Below are positions 1 to 6,389 of a stretch of 41,376 bases of DNA, one piece after another. Source of the DNA: an uncultured Victivallales bacterium (GTDB taxonomy: Bacteria; Verrucomicrobiota; Lentisphaeria; Oligosphaerales; JAFGRS01); the NCBI GenBank assembly GCA_903837355.1, contig CAILUI010000165.1, forward strand, positions 1 through 41,376, read 5' to 3'. Numbering within the stretch: position 1 is the first letter of the stretch; each line of letters starts with the position of its first letter. The notes beneath the pieces are model-generated. The model had not been told where the DNA came from. It worked only from the letters and a program-made list of their open reading frames with translations, and did not search any database. The translations under genes were made by a program, and so were the position numbers.

Positions 1-262
1 ATCTGGACTGCCTGCCCGGTAGGTTCGGTGCTGATCGCCATAGTGACAAGCACCATAGCAGGCAACCACAAAATATCCAGAACTACAATGCAACTTATTC
101 TACTGCAGTATATTCCATATTATTATAAAACCACCCTGGCGGGCGCCCCGGCCCGTACGCCGCCCCGGCGCGGCGCTATAGTACGCGCCAGCTTTCCGCC
201 TGCCGGGTCCGGGTCGGGTGATCCGCGGCAGCGAAGCACGTCACCCGGGCCTGCGAGCGACG
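1..262. other. Upstream non-coding stretch with an AT-rich patch
   Basis: No convincing gene is seen before the first permease. Positions about 61-133 are markedly AT-rich compared with the rest of the window and include TATTATTATAAA-like runs, which suits a promoter region for the ABC operon, but no clear -35/-10 pair can be fixed. An open frame beginning at 28 runs into the permease gene in another frame and has no family signature. The substrate-binding protein that often precedes such permeases is not here; it may lie left of the window or elsewhere. Confidence 0.4.
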
Positions 263-1186
263 ATGTGGCGGCTGATTCTGCGACGACTCCTGCAGGCCAT
301 ACCGGTGCTGCTGGCCATCTCCCTGCTGACCTTTGCGATGGTGCGCTTGGCACCCGGCGACCCGTTCTCCGATGAACGCCGGGTGCCGGAGGACATCCGC
401 GTCCGCCTGGAGGCCGCGTACGGGTTCGACCAGCCGCTCTGGAAGCAGTACCTGCGCCACATGGGGCACCTGGCGCGTGGCGACCTGCCTTCCTTCCGCT
501 ACCCCGATCGCACCGTGCAGGAGATCATCGCCGAGGCCTTCCCGGTGTCCCTCGAACTAGGGGCGCTGGCGCTGCTGGTGGCGCTGCTGGTGGGCGTTCC
601 GGCCGGTGTGGTGGCTGCGGTACGCCGCAACACCTGGCTGGACCACCTGCCCATGTCCCTGGCCATGTCCGGCATCTGCCTGCCCAGTTTCGTGCTCGGG
701 CCGCTGCTCATCCTGGTGTTCGCACTGAAACTGCGCTGGCTGAACCCGCTGGGCTGGGACCAGCCGGCCGACCGCATCCTGCCGGCGCTGACGCTGGGGC
801 TGTACTACGCCGCTTACATCGCCCGCCTGGCGCGCGGCGGCATGCTCGAGATCCTCTCGCAGGACTTCATGCGCACGGCGCGGGCCAAGGGCTTACCCGG
901 CTGGCTGGTGGTGGTGCGTCACGGCCTGCGCGGCGGGCTGCTGCCGGTGGTCACCTACCTGGGCCCGGCCAGCGCCGGCCTGCTGACCGGCTCGTTCGCC
1001 GTCGAGACGATCTTCTTCATCCCCGGCTTGGGGCGGTTCTTCGTCACCGCCGCCTTCAACCGCGACTACACCATGGTCATGGGCACGGTGATGTTCTACG
1101 CGGTGCTCATTGTCCTGCTCAATCTGGCGGTGGACGTGGTCCACGTCTGCCTGGACCCGAGGCTGCGCGATGGCAAGGCAACCTGA
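263..1186 (+). CDS. ABC transporter permease, oligopeptide/dipeptide type (OppB/DppB family)
   Basis: This is the first inner-membrane permease of a peptide/nickel-type ABC importer, 307 residues, the usual family length. The N-terminus (MWRLILRRLLQAIPVLL) is the typical family opening: one long membrane segment followed by the APGDP loop. Further hydrophobic segments follow, and the cytoplasmic coupling loop reads DFMRTARAKGL, the EAA-type motif that contacts the ATPases. The ATG at 263 was chosen over an in-frame ATG at 218 because the family starts at the MWRLILRR segment. The 3' end overlaps the second permease by 17 bases, so the two are probably translationally coupled. Substrate (peptide, nickel or oligosaccharide) cannot be told from sequence. 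Confidence 0.9.
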   Translation: MWRLILRRLLQAIPVLLAISLLTFAMVRLAPGDPFSDERRVPEDIRVRLEAAYGFDQPLWKQYLRHMGHLARGDLPSFRYPDRTVQEIIAEAFPVSLELGALALLVALLVGVPAGVVAAVRRNTWLDHLPMSLAMSGICLPSFVLGPLLILVFALKLRWLNPLGWDQPADRILPALTLGLYYAAYIARLARGGMLEILSQDFMRTARAKGLPGWLVVVRHGLRGGLLPVVTYLGPASAGLLTGSFAVETIFFIPGLGRFFVTAAFNRDYTMVMGTVMFYAVLIVLLNLAVDVVHVCLDPRLRDGKAT

Positions 1187-2075
1187 ACCCAGCGACAACT
1201 CTGGTGCGGACGAGGGCGCGCCGGTGCGCCGCGCCTCGCTGTGGGGCGACGCCTGGCGGCGCCTGCGCCGCAACCGCATGGCCGTCGCCGGCCTGGGGCT
1301 GTTCGTCGCGCTCAGTCTGGCCTGCCTGGCTGGCCCCCACCTGAGCCCCTACTCCTACGCCGCCACCGACCTTGCCTACGGCGCCCGCCCGCCGTGCTGG
1401 CGCCACTGGTTCGGCACCGATACCCTCGGCCGCGATGCCCTCACGCGCGTGCTCCACGGCGGCCGGATCTCGCTGGCGGTCGGCTTCCTGGCCACTGCTG
1501 TATCAATATTCATAGGAGTGCTTTACGGAGCCGCATCAGCCTATGCCGGCGGGCGCATCGACGGCTTCATGATGCGCGTGGTCGATGTGCTCTACGCCCT
1601 GCCCTTCACGGTTTTTGTCATCCTGCTGATGGTTGCTTTCGGGCAGGACATCCGCTTGCTGTTTGTGGCCATCGGCGCCGTGCAGTGGCTGACCATGGCC
1701 CGGATCGTGCGTGGCCAGGTCATGAGCCTCCGCCATCGCGAGTTCGTTGAGGCCGCCGTCTGCCTCGGACTGAGTCCGTCGCGGATCGTGCTGCGCCACG
1801 TGATCCCCAATGTGCTCGGCCCGGTGGCCGTCTATGCCACCCTGACCGTGCCTGCGGTCATGCTGCTCGAGGCCATGCTCAGCTTCCTGGGACTGGGCGT
1901 ACAGCCGCCCATGAGTTCATGGGGCGTCATGATCCAGGAGGGCGCCCAGAAGATGGAGGCCTACCCCTGGTTGCTGGTTTTCCCAGCCGCCTGCTTCGCG
2001 GCGGCCCTGTTTTCCCTGAACTTCGTCGGCGACGGCCTGCGCGACGCGCTTGACCCGCGCTCCTCCGAGGACTGA
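1170..2075 (+). CDS. ABC transporter permease, oligopeptide/dipeptide type (OppC/DppC family)
   Basis: Second permease of the importer, 301 residues. It has the OppC-type layout: a short cytoplasmic N-terminus, then LRRNRMAVAGLGLFVAL as the first membrane segment, then the periplasmic segment with FGTDTLGRDALTRVLHG, a hallmark of this subfamily. The coupling motif EAAVCLGLSPSRIVLRHVIP follows, and the C-terminus ends GDGLRDALDPR. The ATG at 1170 is used: it lies inside the end of the preceding gene and gives the expected N-terminus. The stop at 2075 is four bases before the first ATPase gene, so all four transporter genes form one transcript. Confidence 0.9.
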   Translation: MARQPEPSDNSGADEGAPVRRASLWGDAWRRLRRNRMAVAGLGLFVALSLACLAGPHLSPYSYAATDLAYGARPPCWRHWFGTDTLGRDALTRVLHGGRISLAVGFLATAVSIFIGVLYGAASAYAGGRIDGFMMRVVDVLYALPFTVFVILLMVAFGQDIRLLFVAIGAVQWLTMARIVRGQVMSLRHREFVEAAVCLGLSPSRIVLRHVIPNVLGPVAVYATLTVPAVMLLEAMLSFLGLGVQPPMSSWGVMIQEGAQKMEAYPWLLVFPAACFAAALFSLNFVGDGLRDALDPRSSED

Positions 2076-2079
2076 ACGA

Positions 2080-3051
2080 ATGCCTTTGCTCGAGGTTCAG
2101 AACCTGACCGTGCGCTTCCACACGCGGGACGGCGTCGTGCGCGCCGTGGAGGACGTCTCGTTCAGCCTGGACCGGGGGGAAACGCTCGGTATCGTGGGTG
2201 AGTCCGGCTCCGGCAAGAGCGTCACCTGCTTGGCGCTGTTAGGCCTGATCCCCTGTCCTCCGGGGCGCCTTGAGGGCGGCCGGGCCGGGTTCGACGGCAC
2301 CGACCTGCTCTCCTGCGGCGAACGCCACCTGCGGCAGGTCCGCGGCCGCCGCATCGGCATGATCTTCCAGGATCCCATGACCGCGCTTAACCCCTACCTG
2401 TCCATCGGGGCGCAACTGGCCGAGCCGCTGACCTGCCATGGCCAACTCGGTCGCCGGGCCGCGTGGGCGCGCGCCGAAGCAGCGCTCACCGAGGTCGGCC
2501 TGCAGGACGCTGCTGCCCGCGCACGCAGCTTCCCGCACCAGTTATCGGGCGGCATGCGGCAGCGCGTCGTCATCGCCATGGCCCTGATCGCCGGGCCGGA
2601 CCTGATCATCGCCGACGAGCCGACGACCGCCCTCGACGTCACCGTCCAGGCGCAGATCCTCGACCTGATCCGCGGTTTGCAGCGAGCCCGCGGCACCGCC
2701 ATGGTCCTGATCACCCACAATCTCGGCGTGGTGGCGGGGGCCTGCGACCGGGTGGCCGTGATGTACGCTGGCCGCCTGGTGGAAAGCGGACGGGTCACGG
2801 AGGTCTTCCGGCGCCCCCTCCATCCCTATACGCAGGCACTGTACCGGGCTTTGCCTGTTCCCGGTTGCCGGGGTACGGATCTCTACACCATCCCCGGCCA
2901 GCCGCCGCGACTGACGCGGGCCGAGCCGGGTTGCCCCTTCGCGCCGCGCTGTCCGGCTGCCGCGGCCATCTGCAGCACTCCGTTGGGCCTGGTCGAGATG
3001 ACGCCGGGCCACTGGACCGCCTGTGTCCGCATGCAGCGGGGAGAGTTGTAG
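2080..3051 (+). CDS. Peptide-type ABC transporter ATP-binding protein (OppD/DppD family)
   Basis: Cytoplasmic ATPase that powers the importer, 323 residues. Walker A is GESGSGKS at about residues 40-47, the ABC signature LSGGMRQR starts at about 155, and Walker B LIIADEP is at about 175-181 with E180 as the catalytic glutamate, followed by the H-loop ITHNLGVV. The C-terminal extension has the oligopeptide-transporter (oligo_HPY) pattern with conserved cysteines (CPFAPRCP, a later AAICS and TACV), seen in DppD/OppD proteins. The ATG at 2080 gives the normal MPLLEVQNLTVRF start. The next gene begins three bases after the stop. It should pair as a heterodimer with the following ATPase. Confidence 0.92.
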   Translation: MPLLEVQNLTVRFHTRDGVVRAVEDVSFSLDRGETLGIVGESGSGKSVTCLALLGLIPCPPGRLEGGRAGFDGTDLLSCGERHLRQVRGRRIGMIFQDPMTALNPYLSIGAQLAEPLTCHGQLGRRAAWARAEAALTEVGLQDAAARARSFPHQLSGGMRQRVVIAMALIAGPDLIIADEPTTALDVTVQAQILDLIRGLQRARGTAMVLITHNLGVVAGACDRVAVMYAGRLVESGRVTEVFRRPLHPYTQALYRALPVPGCRGTDLYTIPGQPPRLTRAEPGCPFAPRCPAAAAICSTPLGLVEMTPGHWTACVRMQRGEL

Positions 3052-3054
3052 CCC

Positions 3055-4068
3055 ATGCCTGCCACTGCCCATGACGTCAGCGCGCAAGCCGGGGCCGCCG
3101 CCGCGCCCTGCCTGGAGGTGCGGGACCTGCACGTCAGCTTCAGGCTCGCGGACGGCACCCGCGTACAGGCGGTGCGCGGCGTCTCGTTCGCCCTGCAGCG
3201 CGGGGAGATCCTGGGCCTGGTCGGCGAGTCCGGTTGCGGCAAGTCCACCGTGGCCCGAGCCTGCATGGCCTTGGTGCCGCTCAGCGGCGGCGACGTTCGC
3301 CTCGACGGGGTCTCCCTGGCCGGGCTCCCACCCCGAGAACTCCGCCAGGTGCGACCCAACCTGCAGATGGTCTTCCAGGACCCCTATGGGTCGCTGAACC
3401 CGCGCCTGACCGTCGGGGAGACGCTCGCCGAGGCCATCCGCGTCCGCCATACCCGGCGCGGTACGGCCCTACGAGACGCCGTGGGGAGGTTGCTGGTCGA
3501 GGTGGGCCTGAGCGCCGGGCAGGCGCCGCGCTACCCACACGAGTTCTCGGGTGGCCAACGTCAGCGCATCGCCATCGCGCGAGCCCTGGCCACGGAGCCC
3601 CGAGTGGTGATTGCCGACGAGCCCGTCTCCGCCTTGGACGTCTCCATCCAGTCGCAGATCATCAACCTGATCCGCGGCCTCTGCCGCGATCGCAAGCTGG
3701 CGCTGCTGTTCATCAGCCACGACCTGGCCGTGGTGCAGTACCTGGCCGCCCGCGTGGCGGTGATGTACCTGGGCCGCATCATGGAGATGGGGCCGGCGGA
3801 CGCCGTGATCGCCCGCCCCCTGCACCCCTACACCCGCGGCCTGGTGAGCGCCATTCCCGACCCTGACCCCGAGCGCGAGCGCCAACGCCAGCGCCTTCTG
3901 CTCACCGGCGATTTGCCCTCGCCCATCCGACCCCCAAGCGGTTGCCCGTTCCACACCCGCTGCCCGTGGGCGACGGCCGCCTGCACCCGTACCGAACCCG
4001 CCCTGACTCCCGCCGGCGACGGCCGTCTGGTCGCCTGCCTGCGCCTGGCCGACCTGCCGCCCGCGTGA
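3055..4068 (+). CDS. Peptide-type ABC transporter ATP-binding protein (OppF/DppF family)
   Basis: Second ATPase of the importer, 337 residues. Walker A GESGCGKST is at about residues 57-65, the signature is FSGGQRQR, Walker B reads VVIADEPVSALD, and the switch histidine is in FISHDLAVV. The C-terminus carries the oligopeptide ABC cysteine motif (CPFHTRCPWA, then ACTR and VACL). The first roughly 18 residues are an alanine-rich extension not needed for the fold. It is the last gene of the operon: a GC-rich hairpin and then a convergent PEP-CTERM gene follow. Confidence 0.92.
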   Translation: MPATAHDVSAQAGAAAAPCLEVRDLHVSFRLADGTRVQAVRGVSFALQRGEILGLVGESGCGKSTVARACMALVPLSGGDVRLDGVSLAGLPPRELRQVRPNLQMVFQDPYGSLNPRLTVGETLAEAIRVRHTRRGTALRDAVGRLLVEVGLSAGQAPRYPHEFSGGQRQRIAIARALATEPRVVIADEPVSALDVSIQSQIINLIRGLCRDRKLALLFISHDLAVVQYLAARVAVMYLGRIMEMGPADAVIARPLHPYTRGLVSAIPDPDPERERQRQRLLLTGDLPSPIRPPSGCPFHTRCPWATAACTRTEPALTPAGDGRLVACLRLADLPPA

Positions 4069-4170
4069 ACCCGTACCTGGCGCACCGGGAGAGGGCATCG
4101 CCAAAGCCCGGTTAGCGTCGGCAAGCGGCCGCCCGAGACAGGGTCCGTCCCGGTCGTGGTGCAAACGGAG

Positions 4171-4192
4171 CCCCGCCGAGGAAAGGGCGGGG
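4171..4192 (+). terminator. GC-rich hairpin after the ABC operon
   Basis: CCCCGCC (4171-4177) pairs perfectly with GGCGGGG (4186-4192) around an eight-base loop, about 100 bases after the last transporter stop. No U-run follows, so it is only a weak candidate terminator or mRNA 3'-end stabiliser. Confidence 0.3.
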
Positions 4193-4200
4193 ATCAGGGG

Positions 4201-4236
4201 GAAAAAGCAAAGGGCGCCCTGCTACGGGCGCCCTTT
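4201..4236 (-). terminator. Intrinsic terminator of the PEP-CTERM gene
   Basis: A perfect 11-base inverted repeat, AAAGGGCGCCC at 4209-4219 and GGGCGCCCTTT at 4226-4236, encloses a six-base loop. Read on the minus strand the stem is followed by GCTTTTT, giving the classic hairpin plus T-tract about 37 bases after the stop of the PEP-CTERM gene. Because the stem itself begins with A and ends with T, it may also stop transcription arriving from the ABC operon. Confidence 0.85.
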
Positions 4237-4273
4237 AGGTATCTAGCTCATCCGACAACGGCTACCGAGACGG

Positions 4274-4942
4274 TCACACAGCCCGCGCACGGCGACGCGA
4301 CACGATGCCGAGGGCGCCGAACCCGAGCAGCACCATGGCAGAGGGCTCAGGCACGAGCTCCAGAGTCACATTGTCGATCACCGCACTGTAGATGGTATGA
4401 TCCTGGCTCAGGAACGTCAGCGTGGTGCCGGTTCCCGGAGCGTTGAAGATGAACGACTGCGTGATGTAGCCCATATTCGTTGCCGAGATGCCCCCGCTCA
4501 CCGTGCTGGTGTCAAACGTGAAACTCTGGGAAACACCGCCTACGGACAACTCGAGACTCCTGACGGGATCACTGAGCAAAGAGCCGTTGGGATTCCCGGA
4601 CATGTCGAACGTCACGACGTACAAGTGGCCAGCGGTGAGGCCACTGCTTATCGTCTGCTCAATGGAACCACTTGGACTAGACGTGTTGCCGTTCAGGTCG
4701 ACGCTGTTGACTCCCAGTGACGCATCGAACTGGGGCGCTTTTACCCAGTCCACCGTCCCAGACATAACCGTCCAGCCGGTCATGTAGGTGTTGCCAACAC
4801 CGAGCGTGCTAAAGAGATTCGGCTGGTGAGAGCCCAACTCGAAACTGCCGTTGGTGACGAGGTTGGCCTGCGCCACCGCCATGAAGGCGAAGGAAACTGG
4901 CACCAGAAGCCACCGCATTGCGCTCCCCAGCGTCGTTCTCAC
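4274..4942 (-). CDS. Secreted PEP-CTERM sorted protein with a choice-of-anchor C / DUF642-like domain
   Basis: An exported protein of 222 residues. An N-terminal signal peptide (MRWLLVPVSFAFMAVAQA within the first 26 residues) is followed by NLVTNGSFELG, the opening of the choice-of-anchor C / DUF642-like beta-sandwich domain. The C-terminus is a PEP-CTERM signal: VPEPS from residue 197, a hydrophobic stretch and a final SRRRARAV basic tail, which exosortase systems recognise. The start is taken as GTG at 4942 because AAGGAGGG lies seven bases upstream of it; an in-frame ATG 24 bases later also leaves a full signal peptide. It stands alone with its own terminator. The binding function of the domain is unknown, and no exosortase is in the window. 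Confidence 0.85.
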   Translation of the reverse strand: MRTTLGSAMRWLLVPVSFAFMAVAQANLVTNGSFELGSHQPNLFSTLGVGNTYMTGWTVMSGTVDWVKAPQFDASLGVNSVDLNGNTSSPSGSIEQTISSGLTAGHLYVVTFDMSGNPNGSLLSDPVRSLELSVGGVSQSFTFDTSTVSGGISATNMGYITQSFIFNAPGTGTTLTFLSQDHTIYSAVIDNVTLELVPEPSAMVLLGFGALGIVSRRRARAV

Positions 4943-4996
4943 AGTACTACCCTCCTTGGCAAACTAATCCTGACGCTCAGACAAAGTCATTGAGTC

Positions 4997-5027
4997 ATAC
5001 TATTCCACGCCAGTCCACCGGATGCAA
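4997..5027 (-). promoter_or_regulatory. Possible promoter of the PEP-CTERM gene
   Basis: On the minus strand a TTGCAT hexamer (5027-5022) is followed at 17 bases by AATAGT or at 19 bases by TAGTAT, about 55-60 bases before the GTG start. The match is only moderate. Confidence 0.3.
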
Positions 5028-5160
5028 GAGGTAGCGTGGAAAAAAATGAGAGCGGTGTCGGTAGGTGGCGGCGCATCCCGTCACGAAGACTGTATGTAAC
5101 GCTTCTCTGGCTGGCCACGGGCGCCCGTCGGCATTAGTTTACGGGCAATCCGGAGCAGCC

Positions 5161-5442
5161 ATGATCGTCGGCATTCTTACCCTCGAGATCGACATCCCCG
5201 GCGCCTTCTCGCTGAAGGAGAAGCGTATGGTGGTCAACCGCATCCGCGACCGCGTCCGGCAGACCTTCAATGTCGCCGTCGCGGAGGTCGATGACATGGA
5301 CGTCTGGAACCACGCCTGCATGGGGGTGGTGGCGGTCAGCAACGAGCAGGCCCACTGCAATGCCATGCTCAGCAAGGTGGTCGCCTTCGTGGAGAAGATC
5401 CGGGACTGCTCGGTAGAAGACTACTCGCTGGAGTTCGTCTGA
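5161..5442 (+). CDS. DUF503 family protein (YlxP-like)
   Basis: A small cytoplasmic protein of 93 residues, the standard length of the DUF503/YlxP family. It has the family signature at the N-terminus (MIVGILTLEIDIPGAFSLKE then KRMVVNRIRDRV) and the conserved NVAVAEVDD strand. The ATG at 5161, preceded by a GGAG, is used instead of an in-frame ATG at 5065 because the family always begins at MIVG. In Firmicutes relatives sit in the nusA-infB-rbfA translation cluster; here it is not near those genes. Its stop overlaps the start of the next gene as TGATG, which implies translational coupling. The molecular role of DUF503 proteins is not settled. Confidence 0.88.
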   Translation: MIVGILTLEIDIPGAFSLKEKRMVVNRIRDRVRQTFNVAVAEVDDMDVWNHACMGVVAVSNEQAHCNAMLSKVVAFVEKIRDCSVEDYSLEFV

Positions 5443-6191
5443 TGCCTCTGCCGACGCCACCGACCGCAGCGGTCGCCGCGCGGTTGCTGGAGGCCGCCAG
5501 CGCGTTACGCCGTGAGGTCGGCGCCCTGGCTTTCAGTCCGCCGGTCGCTCACGTCTACAACCCGCTCGAATACGCCTGGGCGCCACACGCCTGCTACCTC
5601 GCCAAGTGGGGCGGTTCCACCCGCAGGGTACTGTTCTTAGGAATGAACCCCGGTCCGTGGGGTATGGCGCAGGTCGGCGTGCCGTTTGGCGAGGTAAGCC
5701 TGGTCCGTGACTGGCTCGGTGTCGGCGGCACCATCACGGCGCCGCCGGGGGCGCACCCGCAGCGGCCCGTCCAAGGCTTCGCCTGTCAACGGTCCGAGGT
5801 CAGTGGCCGGCGCTTGTGGGGACTGTTCGCGGCGCGCTTCGGTACCGCCAACGCCTTCTTCCGCGACCACTTCGTCGCCAACTACTGCCCGTTGATGTTT
5901 GCCGAGGCGAGCGGCCGGAACCTCACGCCGGACAAGCTGCCGGCCTCGGAGCGCGCGCCGCTGCAGGCGGCCTGCGACCACCACCTGCGGCGCGTGGTCG
6001 AGACCCTGCAGCCGGCCTGGGTGATCGGCGTCGGCGGCTTCGCCGCCAAACAAGCTGCGATCGCACTGGACGGCCAGGCGGTCCGCGTCGGGACCATCCT
6101 CCACCCCAGCCCCGCCAGCCCGGCCGCCAACCGCGGCTGGGCCGAGGCGGCGACGCGGCAGTTGCTGAGCCTGGGAGTCTGGCCGAACTGA
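5442..6191 (+). CDS. SMUG1-type single-strand-selective uracil-DNA glycosylase
   Basis: Base-excision repair enzyme that removes uracil and some oxidised pyrimidines from DNA, 249 residues. Motif 1 is GMNPGPWGMAQ at about 67-77, with N69 corresponding to the catalytic asparagine of vertebrate SMUG1. VYNPLEYAW, VPFGEVSLVRDWLG, SEVSGRRLWG, CPLMF and SGRNLTP are all near-identical to animal SMUG1, and motif 2 is HPSPASP with H221. The ATG overlaps the DUF503 stop by one base. SMUG1 is common in animals and patchy in bacteria (mostly PVC-type lineages and some proteobacteria), so it has some taxonomic value. The enzyme class is secure; substrate range is inferred. Confidence 0.93.
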   Translation: MPLPTPPTAAVAARLLEAASALRREVGALAFSPPVAHVYNPLEYAWAPHACYLAKWGGSTRRVLFLGMNPGPWGMAQVGVPFGEVSLVRDWLGVGGTITAPPGAHPQRPVQGFACQRSEVSGRRLWGLFAARFGTANAFFRDHFVANYCPLMFAEASGRNLTPDKLPASERAPLQAACDHHLRRVVETLQPAWVIGVGGFAAKQAAIALDGQAVRVGTILHPSPASPAANRGWAEAATRQLLSLGVWPN

Positions 6192-6279
6192 GCCGCGCCG
6201 GCGCTGCGGTCCGTGAATCGCGACAACCGGGTGCTGCGCACGGCGGGTGTTGCCTGGTTCCGTGGTAACCGGCCGCTGC

Positions 6280-6372
6280 CCAATGACCAATGACCCCTTC
6301 CCAATGACCAATGACCCCTTCCCAATGACCAATGACCCCTTCCCAATGACCAATGACCCCTTCCCAATGACC
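6280..6372. repeat. 21-bp tandem repeat, about 4.4 copies
   Basis: Four exact head-to-tail copies begin at 6280, 6301, 6322 and 6343, followed by a nine-base partial copy. Each unit is built from two CCAATGA blocks seven bases apart and ends in CCCCTTC. It lies between the convergent ends of the uracil-DNA glycosylase gene and the GH29-like gene, ending just before the latter's stop. Zero divergence among copies suggests recent expansion or slippage. Confidence 0.95.
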
Positions 6373-6389
6373 GCCGTCCCTGGCCCGAA

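Noticed and set aside
28..375. A 115-codon frame at the left edge
   Set aside because: It crosses the AT-rich leader and runs into the permease in another frame, with no protein-like features.
6280..6372. Possible CRISPR array
   Set aside because: Units are contiguous, with no unique spacers and no cas genes in the window.
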